A stretch of DNA of 8,231 bases from Candidatus Doudnabacteria bacterium (GTDB lineage: Bacteria > Patescibacteriota > Doudnabacteria > UBA920): assembly GCA_903913365.1 (NCBI GenBank), contig CAIWKW010000016.1:1-8231 (forward strand), given 5' to 3'. The number at the start of each line of letters is the position of its first letter. The first letter of the stretch is position 1. The position numbers and the translations under genes are program-made. A model generated the notes under the pieces. The model was given only the letters and a program-made list of their open reading frames with translations. It did not search any database and was not told the origin of the DNA. Below are positions 1-5,412 of the stretch, piece after piece.

Positions 1-361
1 ACAGAGGCTCCGGAAGTTTGCTTGTGCTAAACCACTGCCAGCCTGCACACTTGTCAGGCTCCATATTTTTAGGTTCGCCATGCACTCCTTTTGCCAAAAA
101 GACAAAATGAATCCAGTGGCTGTTGTCTTCGGTACGAGGATCATTGGTAACGTTTAAAAATTCCAGGCTGTCCACGGTAAGTCCGGTTTCTTCTTCCAGT
201 TCCCGTTTTGCTCCGGCCGCAATTGATTCGCCGTACTCCAAATGTCCTCCGGGCAAACCCCATTGCCCGTTTCCAACTTTTACCAAACGTTTTCCGAATA
301 ATATTTTGCCGCCGTTTTTTACTATTACGACAACGCCAATTCCAATAGATTTTTTGTCCAT
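1..361 (-). CDS. Nudix hydrolase, MutT/NUDT15-like (3' end outside window)
   Basis: The first 120 residues are present; the C-terminus and stop lie beyond the left edge. A complete Nudix box (GX5EX7REUXEEXGU) spans about residues 39-61, from GHLEYGES through RELEEETGL, with the metal-binding glutamates of REXXEE intact. It is preceded by QWGLPGG (33-39), typical of the MutT/NUDT15 branch. The family hydrolyses nucleoside diphosphates linked to another group X, often oxidised or non-canonical nucleotides; the substrate here cannot be read from sequence. No signal peptide or membrane segment is visible, so it is probably cytosolic. The ATG at 361 gives the expected first beta strand (IGIGVVVIV) and lies 4 nt after the stop of the TIM-barrel gene. 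No Shine-Dalgarno is seen, so translation is probably coupled to the preceding gene. Confidence 0.93.
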   Translation of the reverse strand, partial: MDKKSIGIGVVVIVKNGGKILFGKRLVKVGNGQWGLPGGHLEYGESIAAGAKRELEEETGLTVDSLEFLNVTNDPRTEDNSHWIHFVFLAKGVHGEPKNMEPDKCAGWQWFSTSKLPEPL

Positions 362-365
362 AGGG

Positions 366-1166
366 TTAATTTAGGTTTTGAATTATTCTTTTAGTTCTAA
401 TAGATTCGGGAAGTGAAAGTATTTCCAAAATTATTGGTATATTCTTGTTTTGCAGTAATTTTAGAAACGGCATAAAATCGTTCTCGTACCCATTAATCCC
501 TGCGTGAGACGGGCCGCTAATATGGACGTTGCGGATATAGTTTATATTTTTCTTCATAAACTTAAATTGGTCTTTGAGAAGTATTTTAACTGGTTTAAAA
601 GAATAGCTTTTCATTAAATCCCAAGTTAGAAATATTTTGTTGGTTTGCAAATATTTACTTAGAATGTTTTGATATGCGGGTAAAAAATTGTCATTTTCAA
701 TACAGACAAATAGGTCTTTGCGAGCAACTGAAATAATATGTTTAATACTGTCTTCAAACAGCGAGGCATAATACTTTGCGTACAAAATATCGTTACCGGT
801 ATGTTTGCCGGGCCCGGCGTGATAGCCGGGAGCATCGCCAATGTGCAGGGTTAAACATCTGGCGCCAATTTTACGGCTAAATCTAATTATCTGTTTAAGC
901 TTCAGTTTTTCCGCTTTCCTTAAAATATTGTCCACTTGAATTAAAGATTGGCCAATTTCGGAATGGGTTTGCAATAAAATACCGTTCTTTTTTGCAAAAT
1001 CTTTAATTTCTTTTAACTGCAATTGCGTGAAGTGTTGCGGCTGAAATTGGGGGGAGGATAGGTGAATTTCTAAAACATCAAACCCGTTTTTCTTGGCTTG
1101 AATTATTGCGGTTTGAATATTTTTCTGGTGAATTGCCCTAATGCCTAATTTGAAATTGTCATTCAT
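366..1166 (-). CDS. Xylose isomerase-like TIM-barrel protein (AP endonuclease IV/sugar isomerase superfamily)
   Basis: This 266-residue protein resembles the AP_endonuc_2/xylose isomerase-like TIM-barrel superfamily. The barrel strands end in conserved polar residues suited to divalent metal or substrate binding: LEIHL (E33), LQTHSE (H68), LTLHIGD (H108), CIENDN (E157), TWDLMKS (D183), NVHISG (H215) and LEIL (E248). Members are sugar-phosphate isomerases/epimerases or DNA-repair endonuclease IV. The classical Nfo signatures and length (about 280 residues) are only loosely matched, so I do not assign a substrate. Its ATG overlaps the stop of the S51 peptidase gene in an ATGA (1163-1166), a classic sign of translational coupling, and the Nudix gene follows 4 nt after its stop. 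If it is an AP endonuclease, pairing with a Nudix enzyme would suggest handling of damaged nucleotides; this is speculative. No secretion signal is seen. Confidence 0.8.
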   Translation of the reverse strand: MNDNFKLGIRAIHQKNIQTAIIQAKKNGFDVLEIHLSSPQFQPQHFTQLQLKEIKDFAKKNGILLQTHSEIGQSLIQVDNILRKAEKLKLKQIIRFSRKIGARCLTLHIGDAPGYHAGPGKHTGNDILYAKYYASLFEDSIKHIISVARKDLFVCIENDNFLPAYQNILSKYLQTNKIFLTWDLMKSYSFKPVKILLKDQFKFMKKNINYIRNVHISGPSHAGINGYENDFMPFLKLLQNKNIPIILEILSLPESIRTKRIIQNLN

Positions 1167-1795
1167 AGTTGTATTTGTTCTTGATTGCCAAGTAGGGTTT
1201 CTTTACCGTCTTGGAAAAGTATAGCTTGCTCATCACTTAAAATTTTAGTCGGTAAGCTGGCCTGAGGAATTTTTTCTTTGAGCAACTCTTGATTTTCGGG
1301 TATGTAATGAACATATAACAAGAACGGAATCAAATTCATTGCGGTTAAATCGGTAATTCCGTAATGTTCGTATTTGTCCTGATGTTTCCAGGTGGACATC
1401 TCTATAGTAGGGCAGGCTACATAGCTGCCGGCGCTAACTCCCATATAAATTAAGCCTTGCGGCAACAGTTCTTTAATAACTTTTTCAAATCCGCTTTCCC
1501 GAATGGATTTTAACAAATAAAAAGTACTACCGCCTTCCAAATAAACAACATCTACTTTTTTCAGTATATCCCGTAGCTCATTTTCTGTTTTACCGTCCAA
1601 ATCCAGTTCAAAAAAATCGCATCCTTGTTCTTTAAAGAATCTTTTATCCCTTTCCATGAAATCCGTATTGGAAACCCCCTTACCCTTGGTAGCGCTAATT
1701 ACCAAAGCCAATTTTAAATCTTTAAACGGTTTGCCGAGTACCAGGGGGTTGTCCCATAAAAATTTTCCGCTGGAGAGTAAAAGAATTGTTTGCAT
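1163..1795 (-). CDS. Peptidase S51 family protein (dipeptidase E/cyanophycinase-like)
   Basis: From the ATG at 1795 the protein has 210 residues, close to dipeptidase E (about 230). The S51 nucleophile elbow is GVSAGS (119-124) with S121 as predicted catalytic serine, preceded by the glycine-rich strand-turn VYLEGGSTFYLL (84-95). H163 in LYVHYIPEN is the likely catalytic histidine. Family members cleave Asp-X dipeptides or cyanophycin-type products with a class I glutamine-amidotransferase-like fold; the specificity here is unknown. An in-frame TTG start at 1852 would add 19 residues, but that extension reads straight through the 1819-1843 hairpin and the predicted -10, so I reject it. The chosen ATG begins the family's first strand (QTILLLSSGKF) and has AAGG (1808-1805) 9 nt upstream. 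It is the first gene of a three-gene cluster, joined to the next by an ATGA overlap. Confidence 0.88.
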   Translation of the reverse strand: MQTILLLSSGKFLWDNPLVLGKPFKDLKLALVISATKGKGVSNTDFMERDKRFFKEQGCDFFELDLDGKTENELRDILKKVDVVYLEGGSTFYLLKSIRESGFEKVIKELLPQGLIYMGVSAGSYVACPTIEMSTWKHQDKYEHYGITDLTAMNLIPFLLYVHYIPENQELLKEKIPQASLPTKILSDEQAILFQDGKETLLGNQEQIQL

Positions 1796-1809
1796 ATGTT
1801 TATGCCTTA

Positions 1810-1818
1810 ATAATACCA
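1810..1818 (-). promoter_or_regulatory. Extended -10 promoter for the S51/TIM-barrel/Nudix cluster
   Basis: On the minus strand the sequence reads TG-G-TATTAT, matching the extended -10 consensus TGnTATAAT at five of six hexamer positions. The U-tract of the adjoining hairpin forms the sequence just upstream. The hexamer TCGCCT lies 17 nt upstream of the -10, inside the hairpin; it is not a recognisable sigma-70 -35. The -10 ends 14 nt before the ATG at 1795, predicting a 5' leader of only about 7-8 nt. The same layout occurs at 5194-5202 and 7977-7985. Confidence 0.55.
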
Positions 1819-1843
1819 AAAAATCGCCAAAAAGGCGATTTTT
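1819..1843 (-). terminator. Intrinsic terminator downstream of the GT4 fusion gene
   Basis: A perfect 10-bp stem (AAAAATCGCC / GGCGATTTTT) closes a TTTTT loop on the minus strand and is followed by one more T. It sits 30 nt after the stop of the 747-residue glycosyltransferase gene, where a terminator is expected. A/T symmetry means it could also work on the plus strand. Its 3' arm runs directly into the extended -10 of the S51 gene, so termination and initiation signals are fused. A close relative of this hairpin is at 7982-8014. Confidence 0.75.
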
Positions 1844-1873
1844 GAATATCAATAATATAAATACATATCAACT

Positions 1874-4117
1874 TTATGCCCGTAGTTTTTGCTCGCCTGT
1901 TTCGGATTTTGATTCCAGGGATAGGCGGGCAAGCAGATACAAGATAGTGGATTCCGCGCCTTGGTTTAAGTTGATGTTTTGTTCGCCCAATCCGTCGTAA
2001 CAACCGCCGGAGGTGGCATCGTAGACAAACTGGCCTAAAACGTTTTCTCCCAAAAACCAGTTAAAGGCTTTATGCATAAGTTTTTTGTAGTATTCTTTTC
2101 TGGTTAAATAATGCATAAGCTGGAGAGCTCTAACCATGGCCGCGGCATCTTCCGGCTGCTGGTCAAAAAATGCCCGCTCGCCAGACTGTTTATACCAGCC
2201 GTTTTGCCCGATGGGCATATAAACGCTTTTAACAAAAGTATGGTGGATTAAAAAATCCAAAGAATTTTTGCCTGCCTGAAAATATTCTTTGTTTTTGGTA
2301 ATGGCAAAACCGAGAAGCAGGGCTTTGCACAATATGGAGTTGGAATAGGTTAAATCTTTTTCAAACCACTGCCAATCGGGTGAGCTGTTTTCCTTGTACA
2401 GCTTAAGCAGTTTTTCGCAGTAAAAATTTAGTTGTTCGGCCACATTTGTGCCTTGTCCGGATTTGGACAAACAATACAAGGCCTCTATATATATGGACAT
2501 GGCCCGCGGATAGGTAAAAATAACTTCCGTACCTGTTCTTTTTTCAAACAGGCTTTTGGCTTTATCCCGCATTTCCTGAGGCAAGGCTTCGGTGAGCATG
2601 GTTTTTACCAGCGCATATATGGCCCTGGCATTAGTTTCTTCCAAGTCGTCCAGCTGGTTGGCTTTGTTGTTTGGCGAGTAATCAGAATTGAAATAATTTT
2701 GAAAACGATTATTCGGTAAAAATGTTTTTTCAAAAAAATTCAAATAAATTTTTGCGAGTTTAAGCGCCAGGGGAAGTTTTGTTTTGCCGTAGTGAATGAC
2801 GGTTACGAGCAGGGCGCGGGCGTTGTCGTCCAGCGTATAGCCGAACACCGGGTTGGGAGTATCAAGCTCGGCAAACTGAAAAATTCCAAAATCATCGGTC
2901 AGCTTTGCCAAATGATCAAGTTTAATAGGAGGCAGGTGTATCCGGCTGTCGTCCAAAGCCGGAACAAATTGGGCATAAAGCTTGGCGTAAGCAATGGCAA
3001 TATTGGGCCAAATAATTTTTCTGGTTTTAAAATAACTGTTCTTGCCCATTTGTTCCAGTTTGTCGGGATGGTCCAGCAAATCCAGCAGGGCATTGATGTA
3101 AGCTTTCGGGTTTTTAAAATCAACTAAAATTCCCATGTCCGGTTCAAGCTCTGCCCTGGCCTGGGCAAAAGCAGTGGAAATAATCGGCCTCCCGGCGCCG
3201 GTGGCGTAAGAGAAAGTCCCGCTCACTGCCTGGTTTGAGTCCAGAGATGAAGCAATGTAAATATCCGTGGCCAGCAAATAATTTAGCAGAGCCGGAAGTT
3301 TTAAATATTGGTTAACAAACTTTACGTTGCCGTTGAGTTTTAAGTTTCGGACTTTGTTTACCAAAAATTTGCGGTAGCTCTCGTCTTCGTCTTTTTTAAC
3401 CGAGGGATGGGTTTTTCCTATGATTAAATATAAAAGGTTTGGGTATTTTTCTATTACCTCAGGCAAGGCGTCCAAAATATATTCCAGTCCTTTGCCCCGG
3501 CCCAAAAGGCCAAAAGTGGATATTACAGGATAGCGGGACAGCTTTAATTCTTGTTTCGCAATTTTGCTGCCGGCGTAAATAACCGGATGAATTCCGTGCG
3601 GAATAACGGTAATTTTGTTTTCCGGAATTTGGTATTCATTATGCAAAATTTGTTTGGATAGGCCGGTCATTACCACAATTTGGGAAGTTTTTTCGGAAAT
3701 AGCTTTTACGATATTTTTTCTGGCCTCGTCCGGGTTCGGTAAAATGGTATGGAAAATAATAACACTCGGTTTTTTAAGTTCAGTTAAAAAGGTTAGCAAA
3801 AAGCTGCCGTAGTTTCCGCCAAAGATTCCGAATTCATGCTGAATGACGGCCAGGGAAATAGCAGGGGAGTTATTAACTAATTCCGCCGCCGATTGGTAAT
3901 CGGATTCGCTATTTTGGCTAATTTGGAAAATAACTTTTTTGGAATATTTAAATTTTGGCTCCGGTTCCGGGTTTATGGCAATAATTTTGGCATTCAGTAC
4001 GGAAGAGTAGGTTTTACTGAGAGCGGAAATTAAATCGTAGCAAAAAGTAGCAATGCCACATTCCCGGGGAGGAAATGTGGTCAGGTACACTATGCTTTGC
4101 CTAGAAGGCTTGTGCAT
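1874..4117 (-). CDS. Two-domain protein: GT4-type glycosyltransferase plus C-terminal alpha/alpha-barrel
   Basis: The 747-residue protein has an N-terminal GT-B, GT4-like half (about 1-385): an acceptor-side FPPRECGIATF (15-25), QHEFGIFGGNYG (93-104), VIPHGIHP (171-178), FGLLGRGKG (202-210) and a donor-side segment NQAVSGTFSYATGAGRPIIST (start 295). The canonical GT4 EX7E motif is not visible; the equivalent region has SLDSNQAVSGTFSYATGAG-type residues instead. The C-terminal half (about 400-735) is helical with repeated motifs (DDNARALL 430-437, DLEETNARAIYAL 491-503, QQPEDAAAMVRAL 653-665) resembling six-hairpin (alpha/alpha)6 glycosidase-like folds. No membrane segment or signal peptide is seen, so it is probably cytosolic. 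It lies 50 bp after the GH130 gene, suggesting joint glycan synthesis and turnover, with mannose as the likeliest sugar (inference). The ATG at 4117 has only weak ribosome-binding signals. The GT assignment is firm; donor, acceptor and role of the C-terminal domain are unknown. Confidence 0.88.
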   Translation of the reverse strand: MHKPSRQSIVYLTTFPPRECGIATFCYDLISALSKTYSSVLNAKIIAINPEPEPKFKYSKKVIFQISQNSESDYQSAAELVNNSPAISLAVIQHEFGIFGGNYGSFLLTFLTELKKPSVIIFHTILPNPDEARKNIVKAISEKTSQIVVMTGLSKQILHNEYQIPENKITVIPHGIHPVIYAGSKIAKQELKLSRYPVISTFGLLGRGKGLEYILDALPEVIEKYPNLLYLIIGKTHPSVKKDEDESYRKFLVNKVRNLKLNGNVKFVNQYLKLPALLNYLLATDIYIASSLDSNQAVSGTFSYATGAGRPIISTAFAQARAELEPDMGILVDFKNPKAYINALLDLLDHPDKLEQMGKNSYFKTRKIIWPNIAIAYAKLYAQFVPALDDSRIHLPPIKLDHLAKLTDDFGIFQFAELDTPNPVFGYTLDDNARALLVTVIHYGKTKLPLALKLAKIYLNFFEKTFLPNNRFQNYFNSDYSPNNKANQLDDLEETNARAIYALVKTMLTEALPQEMRDKAKSLFEKRTGTEVIFTYPRAMSIYIEALYCLSKSGQGTNVAEQLNFYCEKLLKLYKENSSPDWQWFEKDLTYSNSILCKALLLGFAITKNKEYFQAGKNSLDFLIHHTFVKSVYMPIGQNGWYKQSGERAFFDQQPEDAAAMVRALQLMHYLTRKEYYKKLMHKAFNWFLGENVLGQFVYDATSGGCYDGLGEQNINLNQGAESTILYLLARLSLESKSETGEQKLRA

Positions 4118-4132
4118 AAATTTTTTTATTCC

Positions 4133-4152
4133 ACTCCGGCTTGTGCCGGAGT
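4133..4152. other. Perfect hairpin in the GH130-GT4 intergenic gap
   Basis: ACTCCGGC (4133-4140) and GCCGGAGT (4145-4152) form a perfect 8-bp GC-rich stem with a TTGT loop. On the minus strand it lies between the GH130 stop and the GT4 start, and its 3' arm contains GGAG, the only Shine-Dalgarno-like sequence nearby, though 16 nt from the ATG. It has no immediate U-tract on the minus strand, so it is more likely an mRNA-processing, stability or attenuating stem than a full terminator. On the plus strand it is followed by a short TTTT. Confidence 0.6.
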
Positions 4153-4167
4153 TTTAACACTAACGAT

Positions 4168-5187
4168 TCAAACTGCCGATTGTTTTAAAATATTTAACAG
4201 CTCCTTAAGGGAGCACGATTTTGCCGCAATGGTTGTATCGGCTGCGCCGTAATATATGGTTAGTTCGTCGCCTTCAACAATTGCTCCGGTTGGAAAAACC
4301 ACGTTGGAGGTGTCGCCGTTTTTTTCCCACGCTTCCTTGGGAGAAAAAAGCGGTTCGCTTAGCCGGCCAATAACTTTGTAAGGGTTATTAAGATCCAAAA
4401 GCGCGGCACTGGCGTGATAAACATTGCCGTGGGGCGTATCTTCAACTCCGTGGTAAATCATTAGCCACCCCTCGGATGTTCTTAGTGGAATGCACCCGCC
4501 GCCAATTTTTCTGCTTTCGTACCAAAATTTTGGATCAAGCAGGACATGCTTGTCCAGGTGTTTTAAATAATTTTCCCAAAATTTTTCGCTGAGTTTATTC
4601 AGGTCATCCACATAAATTAGCTGTATGCCGGGCATAACCCGGTGCCCCAAAAGAAATTTTCCGTCAAATTTTTGAGGGAACATAAAAACGTCTTTTTCCC
4701 ACAATAGAACATCGGGCGCCACAGCCTGTTCGTAGTGCTTTTCGTACCAGTCATATTTTTGATTCAAATTCTGAGTCTGAAAAAGTTCATCGGCATGCCT
4801 GTATGTCATGGTAGGGGAAATAATTCCCTGTTTTTCAAAATGCACTAAATTTTTGCTGGTGGCGTAAGCCGCATGAATATTTTTTCCGTCGTAGGCCGTG
4901 TAAAAGAGGTAATAAATTCCGTCCACTTCCACCACGCGCGGATCTTCCACGCCGTGCCGCTCAAAGCGGTATTCCGGTACAATTAGCGGATGGTCAAAAC
5001 GTTCAATGACCTTATGATTTTTTATTTGGCAGTAGCCGATGCTGGAAAAATTACCCTGCCTGACGGCGCGGTAATACATATGGGTAATGCCGTCTTTAAG
5101 CAGGCAGGCCGGATTAAGCACGGCCTGATTTTCAAACTCCAGACCGGTTTTTTCCAATATTATTCCCAGGTTCTTTAGCTCTATCAT
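4168..5187 (-). CDS. GH130 family glycosidase/phosphorylase (beta-mannoside-active type)
   Basis: The 339-residue protein is full length for GH130 and shows its five-bladed beta-propeller signatures: the start FENQAVLNPACLL (18-30), YYRAV (38-42), the hallmark VEDPR (80-84) with D82 as the predicted catalytic acid, FYTAYDG (95-101), GGGCIPL (229-235), WLMIYHGVED (241-250) and PTGAIVEGDELTIYYGAADT (299-318). GH130 members are mostly phosphorylases, or hydrolases in some subgroups, acting on beta-1,4- or beta-1,2-mannosides and releasing mannose 1-phosphate. The segment FDGKFLLGHR (174-183) resembles the region that contributes phosphate-binding basic residues in phosphorylases, so a phosphorylase is favoured, but linkage specificity cannot be called. 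The protein lacks a signal peptide, implying intracellular substrate. The GT4 fusion gene follows 50 bp downstream. The start has no Shine-Dalgarno and sits 6 nt after a predicted -10, so the mRNA may be leaderless. Confidence 0.93.
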   Translation of the reverse strand: MIELKNLGIILEKTGLEFENQAVLNPACLLKDGITHMYYRAVRQGNFSSIGYCQIKNHKVIERFDHPLIVPEYRFERHGVEDPRVVEVDGIYYLFYTAYDGKNIHAAYATSKNLVHFEKQGIISPTMTYRHADELFQTQNLNQKYDWYEKHYEQAVAPDVLLWEKDVFMFPQKFDGKFLLGHRVMPGIQLIYVDDLNKLSEKFWENYLKHLDKHVLLDPKFWYESRKIGGGCIPLRTSEGWLMIYHGVEDTPHGNVYHASAALLDLNNPYKVIGRLSEPLFSPKEAWEKNGDTSNVVFPTGAIVEGDELTIYYGAADTTIAAKSCSLKELLNILKQSAV

Positions 5188-5200
5188 AAAGGTATGATAG
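5181..5200. repeat. Dyad overlapping the GH130 start codon and its -10
   Basis: CTATCAT (5181-5187) and ATGATAG (5194-5200) form a perfect 7-bp inverted repeat separated by 6 nt. One arm contains the GH130 ATG; the other is the predicted -10 (TATCAT on the minus strand). It could be an operator for a dimeric repressor or a coincidence of short A/T-rich sequence; if the transcript is leaderless, only one arm would be in the RNA. Confidence 0.5.
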
Positions 5201-5202
5201 CA
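5194..5202 (-). promoter_or_regulatory. Extended -10 promoter for the GH130/GT4 operon
   Basis: The minus strand reads TG-C-TATCAT, an extended -10 match, ending exactly 6 nt before the GH130 ATG. Transcription from such a -10 normally starts about 7 nt downstream, so the mRNA would begin at or next to the ATG. TCGCCT lies 17 nt upstream, in the same register as in the 1810-1818 and 7977-7985 promoters. Confidence 0.55.
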
Positions 5203-5204
5203 AG

Positions 5205-5226
5205 AAACAGCCTTTTAGGCGATTTT
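5205..5226 (-). terminator. Degenerate copy of the AAAATCGCC/GGC hairpin
   Basis: On the minus strand AAAATCGCC-TAAAA-GGCTGTTTC aligns without gaps to the perfect hairpins at 1819-1843 and 7982-8014. Pairing is reduced to GCC/GGC next to the loop plus AAA/TTT outside two mismatches, so terminator activity is doubtful. It lies just upstream of the GH130 -10. Confidence 0.4.
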
Positions 5227-5229
5227 GGC

Positions 5230-5256
5230 AAAAGCTATTCTTATAGGCTATTTTTG
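5230..5256. other. Imperfect A/T-flanked hairpin, possible methyltransferase terminator
   Basis: AAAAGCTAT and ATAGGCTATTTTT can pair around a short TCTT loop with a bulged G and one mismatch. On the minus strand the 3' arm ends AGCTTTTG, a short U-run, so it may help end the methyltransferase transcript. The segment also contains one of two near-direct repeats, AGGCGATTTTGGCA (5217-5230) and AGGCTATTTTTGGCA (5245-5259), suggesting it is a decayed duplicate of the neighbouring hairpin. Confidence 0.35.
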
Positions 5257-5284
5257 GCAGTTCTCTTATTAGATGGCTTAATTT

Positions 5285-5363
5285 TGTTAGCGACGTAGAG
5301 CGAGTTCGGCCATTTTATGGCCGAGCGAGCCGAGCCTGCCTGCCGGCAGGCAGGGAGCTAACA
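5285..5363. other. Nested inverted repeats: candidate structured RNA or REP-like element
   Basis: An outer stem TGTTAGC (5285-5291) / GCTAACA (5357-5363) encloses two hairpins: TCGGCCAT-TTT-ATGGCCGA (5306-5324, 8 bp perfect) and the palindrome at 5335-5354. The segment is much more GC-rich than its surroundings and has no open reading frame of note. Together with the plus-strand terminator hairpin next to it, it could be a small plus-strand RNA, or a dispersed structured repeat. No known RNA family is recognised. Confidence 0.5.
5335..5354. repeat. 20-bp perfect GC-rich palindrome
   Basis: CCTGCCTGCCGGCAGGCAGG is its own reverse complement over all 20 bases and is built from internal CCTG/CAGG repeats. 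It stands out against the AT-rich background. Similar sequences seem to me to be iterated in intergenic regions of some CPR genomes, but only one copy is in this window, so that cannot be tested here. Confidence 0.75.
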
Positions 5364-5364
5364 C

Positions 5365-5410
5365 AGGTTCAATACCTCGTCAGCTCTGCTGCGAGGAACC
5401 TTTGTTTTTT
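5365..5410 (+). terminator. Plus-strand intrinsic terminator-like hairpin
   Basis: AGGTT (5365-5369)/AACCT (5397-5401), CCTCG (5375-5379)/CGAGG (5392-5396) and CAGC (5381-5384)/GCTG (5388-5391) stack into a long stem with a 5-nt and a 1-nt bulge and a TCT loop. It is followed on the plus strand by TTGTTTTTT. No plus-strand gene precedes it, so it may end a plus-strand non-coding transcript. On the minus strand it lies 12 nt after the methyltransferase stop but lacks a U-tract after the stem. Confidence 0.6.
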
Positions 5411-5412
5411 CT

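Noticed and set aside
123..374. Plus-strand reading frame of 83 residues
   Set aside because: It lies opposite the Nudix gene, whose minus-strand frame has a complete Nudix box; the plus-strand product is serine/proline-rich shadow sequence.
1163..1166. UGA recoding as in Gracilibacteria
   Set aside because: TGA ends the S51 and GH130 genes at family-appropriate lengths, and tryptophan is TGG with normal glycine codons at conserved motifs.
1796..1852. N-terminal extension of the S51 peptidase from a TTG at 1852
   Set aside because: The 19 extra residues are encoded by the terminator hairpin and the predicted promoter, and the family's first strand starts at the ATG at 1795.
1800..2003. Minus-strand 67-residue frame overlapping the end of the GT4 gene
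   Set aside because: It overlaps the GT4 coding sequence in another frame and runs through the terminator hairpin.
2432..3127. Plus-strand frames of 95 and 111 residues
   Set aside because: Both are antisense to a continuous 747-residue gene with recognisable domains and show no family motifs.
5365..5401. T-box or other known riboswitch
   Set aside because: The conserved T-box sequence is absent, and no aptamer core I know is recognisable on either strand.
5188..5412. CRISPR array, tRNA or attachment site in the structured intergenic region
   Set aside because: No regularly spaced repeats with spacers, no cloverleaf or CCA end, and no integrase gene nearby.
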